Below, piece by piece: positions 9,954-21,623 of a DNA stretch of 64,000 nucleotides. The translations under genes were made by a program, and so were the position numbers. A model generated the notes under the pieces. It was not told the DNA's origin and searched no databases. It saw only the letters and a list, made by a program, of their open reading frames with translations. Position 1 is the stretch's first letter. Each line of letters opens with the position of its first letter. Location of the stretch: the NCBI GenBank assembly GCA_027596075.1, contig JADGJC010000072.1:8834-72833 (forward strand), read 5' to 3'. This DNA is from Rhizophlyctis rosea. Lineage: Eukaryota; Chytridiomycota; Chytridiomycetes; Rhizophlyctidales; Rhizophlyctidaceae.

Positions 9954-12590
9954 ATGGAAGGAAGGAAGCGAAGCAGAGTCATCCTTCACGTAGACTTGGA
10001 CGCCTTCTACTGTCAGGTGAGGACTGACTAGTTTGAAATGTCTCAAATTCACGTCGTAGACGGTGCTGACCGGTGGCTCGCCTTCTGGCTTGTCAAATAT
10101 CCAGGTCGAACACGTGCGCCTAGGCATTCCTACTTCAGTCGCTTTGTGCGTGCAACAATGGAACGGTCTGATAGCAGTGAACTACGTAGCGCGAGCAGCT
10201 GGCATAAAACGGTCGGTTCTCATGTAAACACCTTCGCTTCCTGGCGCTGTGCTAAGACTGTCATCTTGTGCGGTGGTTAGGCACTGCACGACTGAGGAAG
10301 CACTGATAAAGTGTCCTGGTATGTTTCGACGGTTTTCAGAGTACTTCATCGGCGACATGTCGATTCGCGATGCTAAATCATGTGTCCCTCCAATCAGAAT
10401 TGAAATTAGTCCACGGTATGATCAAAGCGCCTGCTGATGGATGTATCTTACTCATCTGACGCTTGCAATCGAATTAGTCGCGACATATGCAAATGGAGAA
10501 ACGGAGCCAAAGTATCACGAGAAGGGGGTCAGTGCTTTGACTCATAAGGTAATGAACTGAATGAATATCTTCGATTGAATGTGTTTGACTGACGGTGTAA
10601 GTTCACCAGGTATCCCTTGAGCCATATCGCCGAGCCAGCGCAAAGATCATGAAAATCTTCCAAAGCTACTGCCAAAAGTTCCAGCGGGCGTCTATTGGTG
10701 AGAAGCACAGTTCGTCAAAGCCACCACTTGTATGCTGAATGCAATCAACAGATGAAGCATATCTGGACGTAACGGAAGAAGTCAACCGCCGAATCTCACG
10801 CATGAACCTCACAGACGAAGCCGAATCCGGCGATGAGTCAGATGAGCCATTAGTAACGTGGTCTGGAGCCGGACACATGGTAGGAGAAGAAGTTACGGAA
10901 AGTCGGGGATGGGGGTGAGCATCACTGAAACGTGCACATCATACTCTGTGTTTCCAAACTCATCCCCTCATTCAGCGACTTGGAGCTTCGCATCGGAGCC
11001 GAGATCAGCCAAGAGATCCGCGACACCGTCTTTCGTGAGCTCGGATACACGTGCTCCACCGGCATTGCGCATAACAAGACGCTTGCAAAGTTGTGTTCGG
11101 CGCTAAACAAGCCCAATAAACAGGTATGGTGTCGGTCTCCCGTTCGGTTGAGCGATGTCTGAAGTAAAGTGTGCTAAATGGAATGCAGACAGTGTTGCGG
11201 GAATCTCAGGTGTTGCAGTTCATGGGCAAGCTGCCCATGTCGAAGATCCGTAATCTTGGAGGTGTGGAACTGGTTTTATTTTGAACATCTGAATCGCGTG
11301 GTGTGCTAACGGAACATCCTTCACAGGCAAACTGGGCGCAGAAGTTGAGGCCGAACTGCAGGTCGAAACGGCGGGAGATTTATGGTCAGTGCAACAGATG
11401 GATATGGCATCATATTTACCATCTCTGGCTCAGACAAAATTGATCAGGTTTTTCTGTTAAACAGGAAATACTCCCTAGATACGCTCAAAACCAAATTCGG
11501 CGATTCAACTGGAGTTTGGCTGTACAACATATGTCGAGGGATATGTTTTGAAGATGGTAAGAAGCTTCGTCCTAATCGTCAACTACTTGATCAATCCTCA
11601 ACGCCATCCACTCTAGTGACAGTCCGAGACATGCAAAAATCCATGGCAGCCTGTAAAAGTCTCCGGCCCTCCATCACAAAAGACGACCAAGCCCGTCACT
11701 GGCTAGGCATACTCTCATCAGAACTCTTTACCCGAATATTTGACGACTATGATTTACATCGACGGTGGCCTAGGACTTTGGTGGTAAGTTGCCGAAACAA
11801 TCATACACAGCCAACATCCTTCTTCCCTCAATGCCCAACCACCCACCACCTCACCACAATTCAACAGCTCCACTACAAAGTAACAAACCTCCCCGCCGAA
11901 CGATCCAAATCCTGTCCCTTCCCTCCACGCTCCCACGTCCTCTCACCCGATGTCATATCCGCTAAAGCGTGGGGGTTGTTCGCGAGTGATAGGATGTATC
12001 CTTGTTCTAGGATGGCGTTGACGGTGTTGGGGTTTGTGAAGGAGGAGAGTGGTGGGGATGTGTTGGCTAAGTGGCTTGTGAAGGGAGCGGTGGGTGGGGA
12101 AGGGGAGAAGGTTGGGGATGTGGAGGGTGGCGGTGAGGGGGTGGGGAGTGGTGGTGGGGTTGAGGGAGGGGAGGGGGTACCTATGACGGGAACACCGTCC
12201 ACACCACATCCGCCTCCACGGCCCTCCAAACCCTCCATATCGAATTTCTTCACCACCTCGAATACCCATAAAGACGAGACAGTTTCCGAGGAAGCGGACG
12301 ATCACGCAATTTGTGAAGAGTGTCATCAACGGATTGCGAAGGATGACAAGGCGCAGGCGGAGCATCGGGATTTCCATTTTGCGATGGCTCTGTCGAAGGA
12401 GGAGCGGAGTAGTGGTGGGGGTGGGGGTGGGAGTGGGTCGCCTGGTGCGGGTGTGAAGCGGAAAGGAAGTGGAGGCACCGAAGGACAGGGGAAGAAGCGG
12501 AAGGGAAAGGGTGGTGTTGGAGGTAGTAGTGATGTGGGTGGAGGAGGAGGAGGGACGAAGCTCACGGCATTCTTTAGTAGGCAGAGCTAA
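9954..12590 (+). CDS. RAD30: DNA polymerase eta (Y-family translesion polymerase)
   Basis: Thirteen exons give 602 residues: 9954-10016, 10105-10211, 10281-10318, 10398-10415, 10478-10548, 10610-10697, 10752-10914, 10976-11123, 11189-11261, 11327-11384, 11465-11556, 11617-11783 and 11868-12590. The enzyme copies past lesions such as UV dimers in the nucleus. The first metal site is HVDLDAFY (Asp14). VQQWNGLIAVNYVARAAGIK is diagnostic of eta. The catalytic Asp-Glu pair lies in DEAYLDVT (129-130). The little-finger region (KLGAEVEAEL, FGDSTGVWLYNICRGI) follows. Near the end a C-x2-C...H-x3-H ubiquitin-binding zinc finger (CEECHQ...EHRDFHF) is followed by a PIP-like KLTAFF just before the stop. 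A second PIP-like motif (SISNFF) precedes the finger. The start at 9954 fits family length; an in-frame ATG at 9804 would add 50 residues. The 18-nt exon restores the conserved ELKLVHV. Confidence 0.95.
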
Positions 12591-12808
12591 GATGTTGGAA
12601 GCTTGAAATTTCTGGATAGATGTTTTCGCTCGTTCTTTTTGCTCCATATTGGTAGATTTTGTAGCATAGTTTTTTGTCCACTAGTATTACCCCTTTATCC
12701 ATTGTAAATAGGTGTAAATAAACAACACAAGTCCCGAATATGGTGGTATGTGATCATCATGGACTTTTTCAATAAAGATACCTAGTGCAAGTCGCAAGGT
12801 TGTCTTCA

Positions 12809-14346
<1,538 letters not shown>

Positions 14347-14777
14347 TGTTATGTTCCGGGTGGGTTGGTCCCTATGTATGTTTCTTGGTCACTACAGCGA
14401 GCGCACAAGATGCAGGCGAGAAGGTCAGCAGGCAGGAGCCGAGGAGAAGGCAAGGAGAAGGTTGGGATTGTTTACACGCAAGTGGCGCAGCATCCATTGT
14501 TTGTGGCGGAGCGTGCCAAGGGTCCCTGTACAGTGTAAACAGTCGCGTGAGAGAAAAGGGGCAATTCTAGAAATGCAAACTCTCAAACTTTCGCGTGTGA
14601 CCCTATGAGATGCCCTCTTCCAATGAATAGCCACCAACCTCCGGTTCACGGAACATTTTGTTGATCACCGAAACTTTCCAAAAATTGTCGAAGGCACGAC
14701 GAAGTGTATATAATGCTTGTCCAGATGTTACGATCCCAGGTCCCCCAAGGGATATTCATTCCCTGCAACTCGTCAAC
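14347..14777. other. Divergent promoter region
   Basis: This is the gap between the starts of the divergently transcribed JmjC gene and the membrane-protein gene. Short open frames here have no support. A TATATAAT sequence near 14707 lies ~70 bp before the membrane-protein start and could be its core promoter. Confidence 0.4.
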
Positions 14778-16475
14778 ATGTTCAACCTGTTGTCGCCGTT
14801 CAAGACCCTGAGCAAAAAGATCAGCAACTTCCTCACCTTCATCTGCTGTCTCGGACCTGTACTGGTGATCGTCGGTATCGTCTTTCTAGTATCGGCTTCC
14901 ACCCATAGTAGAGAGAAGAAGATCGCGCAGTACAATGATGCAGTTCAGGTACATTCAGTATCCAATCAACGCGCACCATTCTATCAATCAGTCATGACTG
15001 ACATGCATGTCCTCACCGATAGCAATGGACAACTTCCATCCGCACCCCATTTTCGCAAGCCACATTTGGCATGACCTATCCAACTCCGGCCCAACCGATG
15101 GTACCGCAAACCTCTCCATCAAAAGGCATGATGACCGTGACGGACTCGGACACATCCCAAATACAAGATTACACCCCACTGTTCTTCGGTGCCGGCAGCG
15201 CAGTTCCCTTCAGTCCCAATGGATCATATGTGATCACAACAGTCAACGCAAATGGTGTCGCTGGGTGGTTCAAGTTTGGTAAGCCTTCGAAGCTCGTAGA
15301 TGGTTGGGGTTAGAAAAATATGCTGAATTGTGGTCTTTCGACAAACAGATGTCCCACCTGAGATCACCAAAACGGTCAGCCAAACCACCATGCGCTGCAG
15401 AACAAGCTACGACTGCAACGCCCGCACGCAAAAGACTACCGATTACAACAATTGCATTGCTAAGCCGTACTGCTCGACCGTATGCTCAGGCACATATGGT
15501 GGCTGGTTGGATAACTCTGAGACATTATGTTCTTACTACTCCACTCTGCGATCTATCTGCTTACAAGTTGCGGATGGAGGCGCTGGAGTCGGTTACAAAC
15601 TTGCCACTGCGACATCCCTTACCAACAACAAGTTGGGCTGCGACTACAGCAACGGCTTTGAACCCGCGACCTACGTGCCGTCCATTTCAGCCGGAAACCC
15701 CAGCTCCTTGAGCTCCTTCGTCCTGCGCCAAGCCGGTGACCCATACATCACGTTGCAGGCCGTCACCTCCGGAACAGGAGCGTTTGGTCTGTCCACTGGT
15801 CAAAAAGCCGGCATGGGTGCCGGGCTTCTCATTGCCGGCATTGTATGGATGATCCTCCTGTGCGTCGTCCTCTTCTTAATTGTCAGATGTTTCAAGCGCA
15901 CCGTGGAGACTGCCACTGGGAAAGTCAGCAACGCTGTGGTGGTACCAGTTGTCAACACTGTACCAATGCAGGAATATCAACCGAACCCATACGTCCAGCA
16001 GCAAACGCCACAACCTCAACCGTATCCTCATCAACAACAGCCATACGCTCAGCAGGAACAACAATCATACCCCCAACAGCAACAACCATACGCTCAGCAA
16101 CAACAACAGCCATACCCACAGCAGCAACAGCAACCGTACGCTCAACAGCAACAACAACCATACGCTCGAACAAACAAATACGCCCAACCGTACCCACCAA
16201 CTCCCACAAACCCCTACTATCAACAGCCCGCCACCTCATGCCAGCAACCATACCAACCATCGGCGCCATCGTTTGCACCTGCTCCCAATTCCTACCAGCA
16301 AAATCCGTACATGCAAGCGCAACCTGTTGACGGGTGGCCAGCGCCGACGGGCGGTGCCTACCCCTCAGCGCAAGGGTATGTTGGGCGAGAATTGGAGGAG
16401 CAGAATAGTCAAGATCGGAAGGATGTTGATCCTGCTCTACCTGTTTACACAACTCTTCCGAGGGACACGCAATGA
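14778..16475 (+). CDS. Two-helix membrane protein with Gln/Pro/Tyr-rich tail
   Basis: Three exons (14778-14948, 15023-15278, 15349-16475) give 517 residues. A short N-terminal segment precedes a first helix (FLTFICCLGPVLVIVGIVFL). A ~280-residue loop rich in Thr and Ser contains a Cys cluster (CRTSYDC, CIAKPYC, CSGTYGG), which suggests disulfides and a lumenal or extracellular position. A Gly-rich second helix follows (AGLLIAGIVWMILLCVVLFLIV), with basic residues after it that mark the cytoplasmic side. The tail then has repeated QQQQPYAQ-type units and a Pro/Tyr/Gln-rich region. I do not recognise the family. A role as a plasma-membrane sensor or scaffold is only a guess. The start was chosen at AACATGTTC because it precedes the helix directly; an in-frame ATG lies 40 codons upstream. 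Confidence 0.75.
15992..16170 (+). repeat. CAA/CAG/CCA-rich codon repeat encoding (Q)nPYxQ
   Basis: Imperfect tandem units of 18-30 nt encode QQQQPYAQ, QPYPQQ and similar. CAA and CAG alternate, so the repeat is not a pure trinucleotide tract and selection on the protein sequence is plausible. The encoded segment resembles prion-like or condensate-forming low-complexity tails. Confidence 0.7.
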
Positions 16476-17030
16476 TGTAATTGTGGGATTGTGTTGATAT
16501 GTATTTATAATATGATACCCTTGAGCAATTCTTGATCAGTCTTGATATTATCCAGTGCAAAAATTGTTTGATCTTTCAAAAATGATAGGTGGGCGCAGTC
16601 AAGTCTTTGAGGCAGTCTCTGCTGGCCTTGGAATTTTGTCCGAAAGCCTGGATTGTCGCCCATACCGCGTCAGAGGTGGCTTGTAACCAGAGAGGTACTC
16701 ACCAGAGATCCGACAAGGTGGGTTTGTCAGCTTGTGAAGGCAAGGCCCAGAGAGCGCGTCTCTCGGACCGCGGGAAACCCTGACAAACACGAAGATGACG
16801 AATCATGCCACTGTTGTTGGCGAATGGTGCACCAAGGGAGGAAGGGGGCAGAGTAAATATCACCATTCGTCAATAACAAAAGCCCTCTCCAAAAAGGCTA
16901 TTTATACAATCCCCTCCCACTCCACTCCTTGTCCCATTTTCAATAACAATTCTAACGTCTGCACATCCATCTTTTCACCAATACGCCTCACTCTCTCAAT
17001 TTTACCCACTCTTGCCCAACACATCACAAA
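16476..17030. other. Intergenic, 3' flank and reductase promoter
   Basis: No supported gene lies here. The first ~100 bp is AT-rich 3' flank of the membrane-protein gene. The remainder leads into the reductase promoter, which has the TATA-like element listed separately. Confidence 0.4.
16898..16906 (+). promoter_or_regulatory. TATA-like element upstream of the aldo-keto reductase
   Basis: GCTATTTATAC lies ~125 bp before the reductase ATG, followed by a pyrimidine-rich leader (ACTCCACTCCTTGTCCC) that would suit a transcription start region. The assignment rests on sequence and position only. Confidence 0.35.
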
Positions 17031-18116
17031 ATGACTAAAGCACCCCTCATCGTCTTCGGCGGCGGCGCCTTCTGGGACGGAAACGAAGAAACCGGCAAGA
17101 CCTGGCTTCAAACCCTTGAGCGACTAGGTATCACGCACATCGACACTGCTCGCATCTACGGTGAGAGCGAGACTGTGCTGGGTAATTTAGGGGCGCCCAA
17201 GAAGTTCAACATTGACACCAAAGTTCCCGTGAGTATGAGCCATGTGTACTTTGTTATGCTTCTATTCAAGATGTTAACGGAGTTTCCTTTTTGTGTAGTT
17301 CGGACCCAAGGCCCAAACCAAGGAAGCTGTCTTTGCGGCTCAGAAGGCCTCGTTCAGCAACCTCAAAGTAGACAAGGTCAGATTCCTCATCGTGAGCATT
17401 CAATGTGAACAAACGCCTGAACATCATCATCACCTTCACTCAACCAGGTGGACATCTACTACCTCCACGGCCCCGACTCTGAAACCCCCATCGAAGAAAC
17501 CCTGGACGCAGTCCAACAAATCTACACCGCAGGTCACTTCAAACGTTTCGGCCTCTCAAACTTCAAACCAGATGCCGTCGAAAAAATCCACGCATACAAC
17601 TCTCAAAAAGGTTACGTCCTCCCTACCGTCTTCCAAGGCAACTACAACCCCGTCTCCCGCCACATCGAAGAAGACCTCTTTCCCGTTCTCCGCCGTCTAA
17701 ATATCAGCTTCTACGTCTACTCCGCCATCGCCGGCGGCTTCCTCTCCAAAACCGTCGAGCAGATCAAAGCGGGCGGTGAGGGGCGGTGGGACCCAAACAC
17801 TCCGCTTGGGCAGATGTACCATAAGCTCTATAATCGTGGGAAGGTTGTTGAGGGGTTGGAAGAGTGGGCCAAGATTGCGGAGGATGCAAGTGTATCGCGG
17901 TCGGAGCTTGCATATCGGTTTATTGCGTTCCATTCGGCTGTGAAAGCGGATAAGCGTGATGCTATTATTGTTGGGGCGTCAAAGCCGGAGCAGTTGGAGG
18001 AGACGGTTAAGGGTTTGGGGAAGGGGCCCTTGCCCCAAAGTATCGTGGTACGGATTGACAAAGTTTGGGAGTTGGTGAAGGAGGACGCACCGTACAATAA
18101 TGCGGAGCAATTTTAG
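17031..18116 (+). CDS. Aldo-keto reductase, AKR7 (aflatoxin aldehyde reductase)-like
   Basis: Three exons (17031-17228, 17299-17376, 17448-18116) give 314 residues. The catalytic tetrad is visible: Asp38 and Tyr43 in HIDTARIYGESE, Lys64 in TKVP, and His99 in YYLHGPD. QGNYNPVSRHIEEDLFP and a C-terminal S/K-x-x-Q-LEE stretch (SKPEQLEETVKGL) match the AKR7 pattern of NADPH binding. Such enzymes reduce aldehydes and ketones in the cytosol, including toxic dialdehydes and succinic semialdehyde; the substrate here is not known. The ATG follows a pyrimidine-rich leader (CATCACAAAATG). The gene is single and not in a cluster. Confidence 0.92.
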
Positions 18117-18482
18117 AGTATGTTAGCCTTCCTTACAGGAGGATATAGCCTACCTTACAGAAGGATAGGATGGTTGCTTTTACCTGTATATTATTTTGGG
18201 TTTCTGCTTACACAATAGCGACGCACATATTGTTCCCATGAAACTTTCTCAGAAACGATGTGTCACTCGTTACATCGTTATTCTCGTCTCTGAACGCTAC
18301 ATCCGCCGGCCACATCACGTGTGCGCATTCGCCACCATATGGGACCAGATGGCCGCAAGCTCATCGGTAAATACTGTGATATTGAACTTACAGCTCCACA
18401 ATCCAATCATATATTACAAGAAGTATCACCAACAAACCTGCCTCACGCGAATTCAGAACCAAACTTCGCGAAGTATCGCTCT
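18117..18482. other. Short convergent intergenic region
   Basis: Between the 3' ends of the reductase and the secreted-protein gene. A direct repeat (CCTTACAG-AGGATA, twice near 18130-18170) is the only notable feature. No gene is supported. Confidence 0.4.
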
Positions 18483-19743
18483 TCAAACATACCCCACACC
18501 CCCAACCCGCCTCAACGTCACCGCCCTCTGCCTCATCGTAACCGTCTTCCTCCCCGTCCTCCGCCAATCCCTCGCCGTACGTACTGTCAGATTCGCCTTC
18601 GGATCGGTAAATACCCCTCCCAACGCGTTTGTCTGCGGGGGAAATGCGAGCTGGAAGTATAGCCGGAATGGCCAGTCGGGCTTGGTGTTTCTGGTGATGA
18701 AGTCGAGGAGGGATTGGGGTACTTTGAAGATGTATTTGCCTTGATGGAAGTGGGTGAAATGTTAGCTGTCCGGTAACTGGCAAAGACATTGCCATGGAAT
18801 GCCACGAGCTTACCGGGTGCAGCAGGAACATCGCCAATGATATATTGTGGGTATTCTTCGTAGTAGTTGCTGGCAAAGGATACAGATAGGAGAACTGGAG
18901 TGGATGGGTAACACACATTTAGTATGTACGATTTGCGCCTCCTCCCCTTGCAAAATCAGCGGCCTTCACTGCAGTTCCCAGTACAAATACATACCAGTAT
19001 TGGGGAAGTTGGTCCCATTCTGATAGTTCCAACTAATAGTGAGGTTGCTCCCAACATTGACCGACCGTGGCGTGAACGAGAGGTTGGAGAAGTACGCAAA
19101 CTCTTGAACGGGCTCAACGATCGTGCAAGCGAGTGGACAAACGGTTTGGTCCGCGTAGCCTTCGGGGTTTCCTAGGGCGTCAATGTCCTTCCCGTATGGC
19201 ATAGAGGATCGGATGCTGTTTTTGGTACAATTTTGTAGATTCGATGAGTATAACGGTTAACAAGAAAAAACAGGACTTAGAGGCATACCAAAGCGGCTGA
19301 TCCGTATAATTAACAATCCCATACGGCCCAAACCTATACCAATCAAACTCAACATCCATCTCCCCCGTCGACAAATCAACCACATTCTGCACCCTCGTCG
19401 TCGGATCATTACTCGCATCCGAATCCGCCATCGGCTCCGGTGGCGGCGGGATATCAATATCACTCGTCGATGTTGCTGTCGGTGCTGCGGTTGACGTCGC
19501 CTCCGTTGCTGTTTGCGTGGACTCGACTAAGGCATTTTGGGCAAAGACCTGGAGATTCGCGACGCCCCGGGCGGGTTTTTTGGGGTCATCGCGGAGTTTG
19601 AAGGTGAGTTTGAAGGTAGTGCCGAGGGGGATGCTGCGGGGTGTGCAGGCGATGTTTTCGAGGGTTGGGACGGATGTGGTGGGTGTGGGGAGGAGGAGGG
19701 GGATGATGGATATGCTTGTAAGGAGGGAATGTAATAGCTTCAT
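18483..19743 (-). CDS. Secreted protein with two similar domains
   Basis: Four exons (19743-19289, 19215-18995, 18894-18814, 18739-18483) give 337 residues. Residues 1-24 (MKLLHSLLTSISIIPLLL...) are a signal peptide. Two stretches look alike: TPRSIPLGTTFKLTFKLRDD near residue 34, and TPRSVNVGSNLTISWNYQNG near residue 200. Each is followed by a beta-rich region, which suggests a duplicated immunoglobulin-like or beta-sandwich fold. A Thr/Ala/Pro linker (ATEATSTAAPTATSTSDIDIPPPP) separates them. Several N-x-S/T sites occur. KYIFKVPQSLLDFIT in the last exon suggests a further beta strand and helix. The family is not recognised; an extracellular or wall-associated role is inferred. The last ~30 codons are basic, with no GPI signal. 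Confidence 0.7.
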
Positions 19744-20150
19744 GGTTGGTGGTTGCGGCTGCGAGCCGGTTAGGAAGAAGTCGGAGTTGGTCTAGTGAGA
19801 TGATGTCGGATCCAACCCAGGGGATTGTCGGTATGTAGAAGTAAAAGGCGGACCGCTGTTGTGATATGCGATGCTTGTCAACGGGAGTTGCGGACCATCC
19901 CAAACGGTCGACGCGCGGGGCCTCCAATACGGGGTCCCAGCAAATGTCATGCACTGGCCCGGATGGGCCCTGACTGCGTAAGCGCGCGGCACTGCATCGG
20001 AGCCGGAGTTGGTTCTTTCCCTCTTTCCCTCTCTGAGCTTACTGATGTCATTACCTGCGGCCGCACCTGTTTCGCATATTGACATGCTAGTGTCAATGAA
20101 AATCATGTGCGGCAGATGCCACGACAACAAAAAGATGCAGCAGAATAAAC
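19744..20150. other. Intergenic, 5' flank of secreted-protein gene
   Basis: This stretch should carry the promoter of the secreted-protein gene, which is transcribed leftward, and the 3' flank of the tRNA. I see no gene. Confidence 0.35.
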
Positions 20151-20155
20151 AAAAA
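20151..20155 (-). terminator. Pol III terminator of tRNA-Asn
   Basis: A T5 run on the sense strand begins two bases after the tRNA 3' end, as expected for RNA polymerase III termination. Confidence 0.75.
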
Positions 20156-20156
20156 T

Positions 20157-20230
20157 CGCTCCTAGGTGGGCTCGAACCACCAACCTTCCGGTTAACAGCC
20201 GAACGCGCTAGCCAATTGCGCCATAAGAGC
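20157..20230 (-). tRNA. tRNA-Asn (GTT anticodon)
   Basis: A complete cloverleaf can be folded. The acceptor stem is GCTCTTA/TAGGAGC with one G-T pair and a G discriminator. The D-arm contains GGCGCAATTGGCTAGCGC. The anticodon stem TTCGG/CCGGA closes the loop CTGTTAA with anticodon GTT. The T-arm is GTGGG-TTCGAGC-CCACC type. It is 74 nt with no intron and no encoded CCA. A and B boxes match Pol III internal promoters. Confidence 0.95.
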
Positions 20231-21623
20231 GTATGTTACTTTGTCAAAAGTCGGTCTTTTATATTGCTATTTGTGCGGTTTTGCACTGGATGCTGGGCTT
20301 GCTGGCTTTCTTTCGACGCTGACATTATCCAGCTTGCTCATTTCTTTCATCACTAACATTCTCCAGTTTCGTCATTTCCAGATCATCGAGATTCCAGTCA
20401 TCCAGTCTCGCCTTCGCTCATCCTCATCCATCCATCCATCCATCCATTCATCAATCTACATACACACGCACGGTTCTCGACGGGTTCGATTGCCGAGTGA
20501 ATCATATTCAACATCCGCCTGATCGCCACTCAAGACTTCAAGAGTATTTGGCTTTTTGCCAAATGACCTATGCGACTTAGTACTGCAAATTGGGTGCGAG
20601 CGGAACGCCGCCAGATCGAGGGGTGGGCGGCCGCCTGCTTACCACCAAGACCCGCCGTCGGAACACTGATAGGAGGCCGCTTTGAACTCGGGGTAGAGTT
20701 TCAAGCATACTTCGTTGACTCAGTGCACTCCACGCCCGGTTACCGTCGTTGGCCCAGCTTCGTTCCCAGAAAGTAGTCCGAACCCCGTGGTTAGGGTTCA
20801 TCCATACTTTCGAAGTGATCGACTCAAGTCGCAATTGCTCGCCACGACGAGGTTGGTCGGGTTGTGTTTTACATCTGACTGCATTTTTGTTGGGGTATCT
20901 GAGGGATAACTACTGTTGACTTGTGGTAGAGACAACAATACTCGACATACACTTTCTTGTCGTGGCAGTCCACAATTCGTTGGACCTGTATATCCCGGGC
21001 ATTATACTTGGGCACTCTGTGACCAATATCAGTGCTCGTGATATACCAGGTCCTAAACCTGTGTTTAAGACATCGGCGCATGTCTCTACCACCGCAAGCT
21101 TCTCCGCGACTGGTCACGATTGAAGAAGCCCAATGGCTCAAGTCCTTCTACAAGACTAACCTTCTCTCCTTGCTTGAGTGTGGAAGCCACGGGGCCGAAA
21201 CACTGCTTGCACCCGAGACCCTTCTGGGGTCCTAAAAGGCACCTACTCTTCCCAGGGGTGCGGTCTGCTTGGGGCCATAACGCTGATCCATAGGTCAAAC
21301 TGCAACTGTCATATCCATATGACATCTCCACCTACTTCTACCTCGTGCATCCAACGCCACAAGACCTCGATCATGAAACAAATTTGTAATATATATAGAT
21401 AGAGATAAAAGATTTGGCCTGAAAATATACTTCCGTCACATCAGAATTCACCATGACCATTCCGTCGGCACAGAAACAATCGTAGAGATGGAATTCATAG
21501 AACAAGTCCCGCAGCTTTACATTCGATTGCAACTGAGTATTATCAGGAGTAAGCCAGACCAACAGCGCATGGTGGACAACTGCCCACAGCTGCTTCCACA
21601 ATCATATAGAACAATACATCCCT
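20231..21623. other. Intergenic, no supported gene
   Basis: Only short overlapping frames occur in this ~1.4 kb between the tRNA and the 3' end of REV3. It includes a small (TCCA)n microsatellite at about 20425-20446. The last 100-200 bp is probably REV3 3' UTR. Confidence 0.4.
20425..20446. repeat. (CATC)n microsatellite
   Basis: Five tandem CATC units run here, continuing into CATTCATC. It is short and non-coding. Confidence 0.8.
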
